Below are positions 6,756 through 12,717 of a stretch of 12,717 bases of DNA, in pieces. The notes below the pieces were generated by a model. The model ran no database searches and was not told where the DNA came from. It saw nothing but the letters and a program-made list of their open reading frames with translations. The DNA is from JAWXBK01 sp040878185 (GTDB taxonomy: Bacteria > Pseudomonadota > Alphaproteobacteria > Dongiales > Dongiaceae). The position numbers and the translations under genes were made by a program. Each line of letters opens with the position of its first letter. Position 1 is the stretch's first letter. The stretch spans positions 1 through 12,717 of the forward strand of contig JBBDMS010000058.1 of assembly GCA_040878185.1 (NCBI GenBank), given 5' to 3'.

Positions 6756-6860
6756 CATGCCCGGGCTTGACCCGGGCATCCATGGAACGTCCAGGTTCCG
6801 CCTCGCCTTGAGGGGCCCGGTGCAGCGGCCTGGTGGATCGCCGGGTCAAGCCCGGCGATG
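6756..6860. repeat. Paired-hairpin intergenic repeat (REP/BIME-like element)
   Basis: Left hairpin ATGCCCGGG-CTTGA-CCCGGGCAT (6757-6779) and right hairpin ATCGCCGGG-TCAAG-CCCGGCGAT (6837-6859) are perfect 9-base stems with complementary 5-base loops. The 27-base units 6756-6782 and 6834-6860 are inverted copies differing at four positions, all of which keep the stems paired. A small GGAAC/GTTCC stem (6784-6799) lies between. This is the style of palindromic repeat scattered through many alphaproteobacterial genomes. It sits between two convergent genes and may act as a two-way terminator. Bases 6698-6913 contain no gene. Confidence 0.85.
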
Positions 6861-6913
6861 ACGATTCTGTTGATTGTGCGCCGAATGATGCCGGCACCGC
6901 CGCCGGTGCCGGT

Positions 6914-7396
6914 TTACCCCGACTGCGCCGCGACCCGTTCGAGCGCCTCGCCGTTGAGTTCGAGGATGCGCGCATCGTCGTCCCTGACGCCGAAAGCCGA
7001 ATAGAACGCGCGCGCTTTGGCGTTGCGGTTGCGCACGCCCCACCAGAGCGAGACGCAGCCGCGTTCGACCGCCGCGCGGGCGACGGCGGCCATGAGGCGC
7101 TTGCCCAGCCCCTTGCCGCGCAAATCCGGATCGACGAACAGGTCGCTCAGCCAGATGCCGCGGCCGGGAATTTCGGAATTGTAGAATTCGTCGAAGAGGG
7201 CATAGCCGACGGCGCGGCCGTCGCATTCGGCCAGCAGAACTTCGAAAGCCGGCTTCGGACCGAACCCGTCGCGCAACACGATTGCCGCGCTGAAGATGTC
7301 GTTGGGCTCGCCCTCCAATGCGCCGAAGAGATTGGCGAGCCGTGCGATCTCGGCCGCATCGGCAGCGCGCGCCTTCCTGATCGTGATCGATGCCAT
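6914..7396 (-). CDS. GNAT-family N-acetyltransferase
   Basis: 160 residues, normal for a single GNAT domain. The N-terminal strand is ITIRKARAADAAEIARL (4-20). The acetyl-CoA pyrophosphate loop is LFVDPDLRGKGLGKRLM (86-102) with R93-G94-K95-G96-L97-G98. NRNAKARAFYSAFG (123-136) is the usual late helix and beta-bulge region with the tyrosine-containing FYxxxGF-like segment. The long alpha1-alpha2 part with FGALEGEPNDIF resembles the polyamine/diamine or phosphinothricin-like acetyltransferase branch, but the acceptor cannot be named. A short AGGA lies only 2-3 bases before the ATG. It is divergent from the SDR gene (80-base gap) and convergent with the flavin oxidase. No clear link to the neighbouring catabolic genes. 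Confidence 0.88.
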   Translation of the reverse strand: MASITIRKARAADAAEIARLANLFGALEGEPNDIFSAAIVLRDGFGPKPAFEVLLAECDGRAVGYALFDEFYNSEIPGRGIWLSDLFVDPDLRGKGLGKRLMAAVARAAVERGCVSLWWGVRNRNAKARAFYSAFGVRDDDARILELNGEALERVAAQSG

Positions 7397-7476
7397 GTCC
7401 TGTCCGTTCGAGCCGCTTGCGCGGATGCGCTCCTATCCGCCAGAGTCCGGCCGCCAATCTAACGGGAGAACAAGCA

Positions 7477-8241
7477 ATGATCACGGCGGATTTGACGGGC
7501 AAGCGCGCACTCGTGACCGGAGCGGCCTCCGGCATCGGCATGGCGGCGGCGGAAAAACTGGCGCGGGCGGGAGCGACCGTCGCGATCAACGATCTCGCCG
7601 GCAATCCGCGGCTCGAGGAAACCATCGCGCGGCTCAAGGGCGACGGGCTCAAAGTGATGGCGGCGCCCGGCAATATCGGCGATGCCGACGATGCGCGCCG
7701 TATGACGCGCGATGCGATCGCCGCGTTGGGCGGTCTCGATTACCTGGTCAATAACGGTGCGACGCCCGGCACGAAACAGCCTATTCCGCCGGCCGATTTC
7801 GCGCGCCAGGACGAGGCGTTCTGGAACAGGCTGCTCAACGTGAATGTGCTCGGCGCGTTCCGCTCGGTCGAAATCGCAGCGCCGCATCTGAAAAAATCGA
7901 AGGGCGCAATCGTCTCGACCGCGTCGAACAGCGCGTTCTATGGCGGCGGTTCATCCTCGCCTTATTGCGCGACCAAGGCGGCGATCGTGACTCTGACCCG
8001 CGAATGGGCGCGCGCGCTTGCGCCCGACGTGCGCGTCAATGCGGTCGCACCCGGCTGGGTCGAAGGCTCGAACTGGGAATGCAAATGGTCGGAAGACGAG
8101 CGCAGCGACACCAGCAAGCTGATCCCGCTCGGCCGGCCCGGCCATATCACCGAATATGCCGAGGCGATCTTTTTCCTGCTGGCGGGCGGCTCTTACATCA
8201 ACGCCCAGACCATCCTCGTCGATGGCGGCATGATGAGCTGA
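7477..8241 (+). CDS. Short-chain dehydrogenase/reductase (classical SDR, probably NAD-dependent)
   Basis: 254 residues, typical of classical SDRs. Cofactor motif TGAASGIG (14-21); D39 at the end of beta-2 (AINDL) favours NAD(H) over NADP(H). VNNGA (91-95) replaces the usual NNAG. NVNV (121-124) carries the structural Asn. The catalytic set is S150, Y163 and K167 (YCATK). Then APGWVEG (191-197) and the C-terminal LVDGG (247-251). It interconverts an alcohol and a ketone/aldehyde on an unknown substrate in the cytosol. GGGAGA eight bases upstream fixes the ATG at 7477, although the frame is open to 7390 and would overlap the divergent GNAT gene. The gene stands alone, with a terminator at its stop codon. 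A hydroxylated amino acid from the dioxygenase could be a substrate, but nothing here proves a link. Confidence 0.92.
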   Translation: MITADLTGKRALVTGAASGIGMAAAEKLARAGATVAINDLAGNPRLEETIARLKGDGLKVMAAPGNIGDADDARRMTRDAIAALGGLDYLVNNGATPGTKQPIPPADFARQDEAFWNRLLNVNVLGAFRSVEIAAPHLKKSKGAIVSTASNSAFYGGGSSSPYCATKAAIVTLTREWARALAPDVRVNAVAPGWVEGSNWECKWSEDERSDTSKLIPLGRPGHITEYAEAIFFLLAGGSYINAQTILVDGGMMS

Positions 8242-8272
8242 GGCAGAAACGGCGGGATTCTGCCTCGTTTTT
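8240..8272 (+). terminator. Intrinsic terminator of the SDR gene
   Basis: Perfect 9-base stem GAGGCAGAA (8240-8248) / TTCTGCCTC (8258-8266), 9-base loop, followed by GTTTTT (8267-8272). The left arm begins inside the SDR stop codon. This is the clearest Rho-independent terminator in the window and separates the SDR gene from the large reductase. Confidence 0.9.
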
Positions 8273-8332
8273 CAGTATAACTGTCAATCTATGTGATTTA
8301 TATTAATTTATGGCGGCCGCACCGTAAAATAG

Positions 8333-8350
8333 GATAGGATAAATCCTATC
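8333..8350. promoter_or_regulatory. 18-base palindrome, candidate operator for the large reductase gene
   Basis: GATAGGAT-AA-ATCCTATC is a perfect inverted repeat (8-base arms, 2-base spacer); the left arm is preceded by another AGGAT half. It lies in an AT-rich stretch (8268-8360) that stands out from GC-rich surroundings. A possible -10 hexamer TAAAAT (8325-8330) directly abuts it, but a good -35 was not found. A dimeric repressor site, for example of a redox or iron-sulfur sensing (Rrf2-type) regulator, is a guess based on the iron-sulfur product downstream. Confidence 0.45.
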
Positions 8351-8443
8351 GCGCGACTATTTGGGCTGGTAAACCGACCGCCCCCGAACCTGCCGCAATG
8401 CTCGCCGGCCGCCGTGGCACGACCACCCGCTCTGGAAACTGCC

Positions 8444-11400
8444 GTGACCGATACGCTGACACTCGCTTATTCTCTGGGCTTCGCCGATCTGTACGATCCC
8501 GCCGGGCTGGCGCGGATCGATGCGCTGTTTTGCGATCATCTGGGTGCCGCCAATCCCGATCTGGCGGCGGCGCTCGTTGCCGCACGCGGAAATCCGAATG
8601 CGCTCGAGAGCAAGGCCGAATCCGATCTGCTGATCGCGGCAGCACCCCATCTCGACGATTTTCTCGGCCGGCTGTTCGACATCGAACCGCAATTGCGTGC
8701 GCTCTCGGAAAAACATACCGAGCTCGCGCCGCTCTTCACCTGCAAGCGCCTCTTCGTGCAGCGCCGCGCGACGCGCGCCTACAAGGAAGACGTCGCGCGC
8801 GAACTCGACGGGCCGGCGATACAAACCGAACTCGAGACATTGTTCGGCGAAGCGCTCACCGAACGGAGTTTCGCGCATCATGTCATGGCATGGTCGGCGG
8901 ACGAGAAGGCGAACGATGCGGTGCTCGATCTCGCCGCGCGCTATGCCGCCTGGGCGCTCCATTCCGATACCGGCCGCGCGAAACATCGCCGCGGCGTCCT
9001 CTTCAAGGTGCCGCACAAGATCGATCTCGAACATCTGGTGCCGGTCAAAGCGGCCGAACAGCATCCGGCGAAGGCGCTGGAATTGCCGACCGCCATGCTG
9101 CGCCATCGCGAAGGGTTCGCGCTGACGGATGCCGGCACCGATCTCGTCGGCGCGCTCGACCAGGCGCATTACTGCATCTTCTGCCATAACCAGGGCAAGG
9201 ACAGCTGCTCGAAGGGGTATCGCGAAAAGGACGGCAGTTTCCGCAAGACGATGTTCGGCGTGACCCTTGCCGGCTGCCCGCTCGAAGAGAAAATTTCCGA
9301 GATGCATGTCCTCAAGACCGACGGGGTGGTGATCGGTTCGCTCGCGGTCGCGGTCGTCGACAACCCGATGATCGCCGGCACCGGGCATCGCATCTGCAAC
9401 GACTGCATGAAGGCCTGCATCTACCAGAAGCAGGAGCCGGTCGATATCCCGCAGGCCGAGACGCGCACGCTTAAAGACGTGCTCGAACTGCCCTGGGGTT
9501 TCGAGATCTATTCGCTGCTGACGCGCTGGAATCCGCTCAATCTGCGCGAGCCTGTCGCGAAGCCGCATTCTGGCCGCCGCATCCTGATCGCAGGCCTCGG
9601 GCCCGCGGGTTTCACGCTCGCGCATTACCTGCTGAACCAGGGCCATACGGTGATTGCGGTCGACGGACTGAAGATCGAACCGCTGCCGGCCGATGTTTCC
9701 GGTGTGAAGCCCGATGGCAGCCGCGTTGCATTCAAGCCGATCCGCGACGTGAACGAGCTATACGAGCAACTCGAAGCGCGCGTGATGGCCGGGTTCGGCG
9801 GCGTCGCCGAATACGGTATCACCGTGCGCTGGAACAAGAACTTCCTGAAACTGATCCGGCTGCTGCTGGAGCGGCGGGCGAGCTTCGCGATGTATGGCGG
9901 CGTGCGCTTCGGCGGCACGATCACGACCGAGCAGGCATTCCAGCGCGGCTTCGATCATGTCGCGCTGGCACTCGGTGCCGGCAAGCCGACCATTCTCGAT
10001 CTGCCGAACGGACTTGCGCCCGGTGTGCGCGCGGCCTCGGATTTCCTGATGGCATTGCAGCTCACCGGTGCTGCCCGGCACGATTCGATCGCCAACCTGC
10101 AGATCCGCCTGCCGGTCGTGGTGATCGGCGGCGGGCTCACCGCGATCGACACCGCGACCGAGGCGATGGCCTATTATCCGGTCCAGGTTGAAAAGTTCCT
10201 CAAGCGCTACGAAACGCTGGTCGCCGAGCGCGGCGAGAAGGCGGTGCGCGCGCGCTGGTTGCCGGTCGAGGCCGAGATCGCCTCCGAATTTCTCGATCAT
10301 GCGCGCGCCATCCGCCACGAACGCGCGCGGGCCGAGGGGTCCGGCGAGCAGCCCAACATCCGCGCGCTGATCGACCGATGGGGCGGCATCACGCTCGCCT
10401 ATCGCCGCCGGATGATCGATTCGCCGTCCTACACGCTGAACCACGAGGAAGTGCACAAGGCACTCGAGGAAGGCATCCGCTTCGCCGAAGAGCTGACGCC
10501 GGAGGAAGTCGAAATCGACGCGGCGGGTGTCGCGAGCGCCGTGCGCTTTCGCAAGGGCCAGGATATTCCCGTGACGTTGCCGGCGCGTGCCGTGCTGGTT
10601 GCGGCGGGCACGCGGCCCAATACGGTGCTCGCGCGCGAGGATGCGCTGCATTATGCGATCGACGGCAAATTCTTCCGCCTGGTCGACGAAAAAGGCGCGC
10701 AGGTCGAGCCGGAATGGAGCGCCAAGCCCGGCGAGGTGCATGTGCTGCATGCGCTGCGCGAGGACGGGCGGGCCGTGTCGTTCTTCGGCGATCTGCATCC
10801 CTCCTTCGCCGGCAATGTGGTGAAAGCGATGGCGTCGGCGAAGCAGGGCTGGCCGGTGGTGCAGCAGATGCTCGATGCCCTGCCGGCGGCACCGGCCAAC
10901 GACGTTTCCGATGCGTCCGGGGACGACTTCATCGCGGCCTGCAATCGCGATTTCCGCGCCCGCGTGCATCAGGTGAACCGCCTCACGCCCGGCATCGTCG
11001 AGGTCGTCGTGCAGGCGCCGGCGGCGGCGCGCAATTTCAGGCCAGGCGAGTTCTACCGGCTGCAGAATTTCGAGACACTCGCGCCGCGCACGGCGGATAC
11101 GGTGCTCGGCATGGAAGGGCTCGCGATGACCGGCGCCTGGGTCGATGCCGCGAAGGGTCTCGTCTCGATCATTGCGCTCGAGATGGGCGGCTCGTCCGAT
11201 CTCTGCGCGCTGCTCAACGAGGGCGAGCCGGTCATCCTGATGGGGCCGACCGGCCATCCGACCGAGATTCCCGAAGGCGAAACCGTGTTGCTGGCCGGCG
11301 GCGGTCTCGGCAACGCCGTCTTGTTCTCGATCGGGAAGGCGCTGCGCCAGGCCGGCAGCCGCGTGCTCTATTTCGCCGGCTATAAAAAGCTGGTCGACCG

Positions 11401-11932
11401 CTACAAAATCGCCGATATCGAAGCGGCGTCCGACGTCGTCATCTGGACCACGGACGAGGCGCCGGGTTTCGCGCCGTCGCGCGAGGGCGATCTCAGCCAT
11501 GTCGGCAACATCGTCGAGGCGATGCGCGATTACGCCGAAGGAAAACTGGGCCCGACACCGATCCGCCTGCACGATGTCGATCGCATCGTCGCGATCGGAT
11601 CGGATGGAATGATGTCGGCGGTGCAGCAGGCGCGGCACGGCGTTCTCGCGCCCTATCTCAAGCCCTCGCATGCGGCGATCGGGTCGATCAACTCGCCGAT
11701 GCAATGCATGATGAAGGAAATCTGCGCGCAGTGCCTGCAGCCCTGGATCGATCCCGAGACGGGACAGGAGTCGGTCGTCTTCTCCTGCTTCAACCAGGAC
11801 CAGCCGCTCGACCGCGTCGACTTCAAGGGCCTGCGCAAGCGTCTCACGCAGAATGGCGTGCAGGAAAAACTGACGGCGCAATGGATCGACCGTTGCCTCG
11901 TCCAGCTCGGCAGGCGGGAGAAGGCGGCTTAG
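8444..11932 (+). CDS. Large fused flavin/iron-sulfur NAD(P)H oxidoreductase (GltD-like plus PyrK/FNR-like)
   Basis: About 1162 residues. Residues 1-~240 form a mostly helical region I do not recognise. Cysteines C244, C247, C255, C278 and C318, C321, C325 fit one or two 4Fe-4S clusters before the flavin domain, as in the small subunit of glutamate synthase (GltD). The FAD fold begins at ILIAGLGPAGFTLA (380-393). An inserted NAD(P) fold begins at VVVIGGGLTAIDTATEA (558-574), and AAGTRPNT (720-727) closes it. After a linker (~810-840) comes a ferredoxin-reductase-type domain with RPGEFYRLQ (866-874) and the nucleotide loop LLAGGGLGNAVLF (949-961). C1088, C1094, C1097 and C1115 form a PyrK-like 2Fe-2S site. 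The layout resembles NfnAB or SudAB electron-transfer enzymes fused in one chain; electron partners are unknown. GTG starts at 8414 and 8444 are both possible; 8444 has a weak GGAAA upstream. Monocistronic after a terminator. Confidence 0.88.
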   Translation: MTDTLTLAYSLGFADLYDPAGLARIDALFCDHLGAANPDLAAALVAARGNPNALESKAESDLLIAAAPHLDDFLGRLFDIEPQLRALSEKHTELAPLFTCKRLFVQRRATRAYKEDVARELDGPAIQTELETLFGEALTERSFAHHVMAWSADEKANDAVLDLAARYAAWALHSDTGRAKHRRGVLFKVPHKIDLEHLVPVKAAEQHPAKALELPTAMLRHREGFALTDAGTDLVGALDQAHYCIFCHNQGKDSCSKGYREKDGSFRKTMFGVTLAGCPLEEKISEMHVLKTDGVVIGSLAVAVVDNPMIAGTGHRICNDCMKACIYQKQEPVDIPQAETRTLKDVLELPWGFEIYSLLTRWNPLNLREPVAKPHSGRRILIAGLGPAGFTLAHYLLNQGHTVIAVDGLKIEPLPADVSGVKPDGSRVAFKPIRDVNELYEQLEARVMAGFGGVAEYGITVRWNKNFLKLIRLLLERRASFAMYGGVRFGGTITTEQAFQRGFDHVALALGAGKPTILDLPNGLAPGVRAASDFLMALQLTGAARHDSIANLQIRLPVVVIGGGLTAIDTATEAMAYYPVQVEKFLKRYETLVAERGEKAVRARWLPVEAEIASEFLDHARAIRHERARAEGSGEQPNIRALIDRWGGITLAYRRRMIDSPSYTLNHEEVHKALEEGIRFAEELTPEEVEIDAAGVASAVRFRKGQDIPVTLPARAVLVAAGTRPNTVLAREDALHYAIDGKFFRLVDEKGAQVEPEWSAKPGEVHVLHALREDGRAVSFFGDLHPSFAGNVVKAMASAKQGWPVVQQMLDALPAAPANDVSDASGDDFIAACNRDFRARVHQVNRLTPGIVEVVVQAPAAARNFRPGEFYRLQNFETLAPRTADTVLGMEGLAMTGAWVDAAKGLVSIIALEMGGSSDLCALLNEGEPVILMGPTGHPTEIPEGETVLLAGGGLGNAVLFSIGKALRQAGSRVLYFAGYKKLVDRYKIADIEAASDVVIWTTDEAPGFAPSREGDLSHVGNIVEAMRDYAEGKLGPTPIRLHDVDRIVAIGSDGMMSAVQQARHGVLAPYLKPSHAAIGSINSPMQCMMKEICAQCLQPWIDPETGQESVVFSCFNQDQPLDRVDFKGLRKRLTQNGVQEKLTAQWIDRCLVQLGRREKAA

Positions 11933-12003
11933 GCCCGTGGCCGCTACACCGATGCCGTCCCGATAACGCCCCGGAATTGCCATCATCGCGGCATTTCTAG
12001 CGA

Positions 12004-12717
12004 GATGCCGACTGCCGTAAAAATCCGGCCCTTCAGCAGCGCATCCTGGATCGCGGGTTCGGCCGCGCTCGGACTGATGGCCGGCGCCCTGTTCGCGCTG
12101 CTGGTCTGGATCGCGCTCGCGGTCGCGCTGATACCGGAGCCGGGGATTTCGCTGCGGCACGAACTCGCGCTGGTTGCGGGCATCGGGCTCTTGTCGCTGC
12201 CGGCCATCGGCCAACGCCGGATGCTGCGCCGCTGCGGCATCGACAGCCGCGGCTATTTCACCGCGACCCTGCTGGGCGGCTGGTTCGCCTGGAATCTGCC
12301 GATCCTCGCCTTCGGCCCGATCGGGCGGATCGAACGGCTGCGGCCTGTCGAGGAAATCGACATCGGGATCGCGCTCGTCGCGGCGGCACTGGTGATCGGC
12401 GCGCTCTTGGCCGGCTGGCTGCAGGGCTGGACGATGCCGCATCCGCTGCGGCCGTTCTGGTTCCGTAGCGCACCCTTTGCGGCACTGGTTGCGGCGATCG
12501 TCGCGACGGCGGTTGCGATCTCGTTCGCGCTCGCGACCTGGGATGCGCCCTGGACGATCCGCGATCCGATCCTTGGCGGGCTCGCGCTCGCGACCGGCTG
12601 GGGCGTCTATGCCGGGCTGATGGCACGGCCGATCCGCCGGGCGTTGCGCGAAACGGCCGGCTCGACCGTCGAGCCCGCGACGGAGGAGGCGCCATCGGTT
12701 TCGGTCGCGGTCGCGGG
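12004..12717 (+). CDS. Hypothetical multi-pass membrane protein, partial
   Basis: The frame is open from ATG 12004 to the window edge (238 codons, no stop). About six hydrophobic segments are visible near residues 20-43, 52-69, 86-103, 118-140, 156-177 and 187-206, followed by a charged then Ala/Val/Glu-rich cytoplasmic-looking tail. Arg-rich loops (RRMLRRCG 71-78; RPIRRALRE 208-216) follow the positive-inside pattern. No family motif is recognised, so no function is proposed. The upstream ribosome site is weak (AGCGAG). It starts 71 bases after the large reductase on the same strand; that gap holds only an imperfect GCC/GGC stem near 11980-11995, so read-through from the reductase is possible. 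Coding status rests on frame length, hydrophobic pattern and high third-position GC. Confidence 0.65.

Noticed and set aside
9758..12442. Very long minus-strand open frame (about 894 codons) opposite the large reductase gene
   Set aside because: Arg/His/Asp-rich translation with no family motif; it mirrors the codon pattern of the plus-strand gene, whose cofactor motifs are clear. Typical antisense frame in GC-rich DNA.
1..12717. CRISPR array, tRNA, rRNA, insertion sequence, prophage or integrase
   Set aside because: No regularly spaced repeats, cloverleaf-like genes, transposase or integrase motifs were found in reading both strands; the only repeats are the intergenic palindromes listed.

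Overview
The window is GC-rich bacterial DNA. Codon use, the style of the intergenic palindromes (paired hairpins around a CCCGGGCTTGACCCGGG-type core) and the gene types suggest an alphaproteobacterium, probably Rhodospirillales/Rhizobiales-like. This is inference, because there is no rRNA or other marker in the window.

Layout. Bases 1-361 (minus) hold the N-terminal part of a corrinoid (B12-binding) methyltransferase partner protein of the MtbC/MttC/MtgC type. Bases 566-2488 (minus) encode a polar amino acid ABC importer as binding protein then permease, with no ATPase in the window. A divergent promoter region (2489-2690) separates these from a plus-strand set: a HalD/BesD-like 2-oxoglutarate/Fe(II) dioxygenase with a hydroxylase-type facial triad (2691-3521), a complete histidine ammonia-lyase, HutH (3538-5070), and after a 244-base gap a DAO-family FAD oxidoreductase (5315-6697). 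A convergent gap carries a paired-hairpin repeat. It is followed by a minus-strand GNAT acetyltransferase (6914-7396) and, divergent from it, an SDR dehydrogenase (7477-8241) that ends in a clear intrinsic terminator. An AT-rich segment with an 18-base palindrome precedes a very large fused flavin/iron-sulfur oxidoreductase of about 1162 residues (8444-11932). The window ends inside an unrecognised integral membrane protein (12004 to the edge).

How the genes may work together. A corrinoid protein, an amino acid importer, a free-amino-acid type dioxygenase, a histidine ammonia-lyase and a sarcosine-oxidase-like flavoenzyme, without hutU/hutI/hutG, suggest catabolism of a modified histidine rather than plain histidine use. 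One consistent model is uptake of an N-methylated histidine such as histidine betaine (hercynine). B12-dependent removal of the first methyl would come first, then flavin-dependent removal of the others, then deamination by HutH. This parallels known glycine betaine to sarcosine to glycine schemes. The model is a hypothesis: each family assignment is supported by the sequence, but the substrate is not. The big reductase may supply or drain electrons, but nothing in the sequence ties it to the same pathway.
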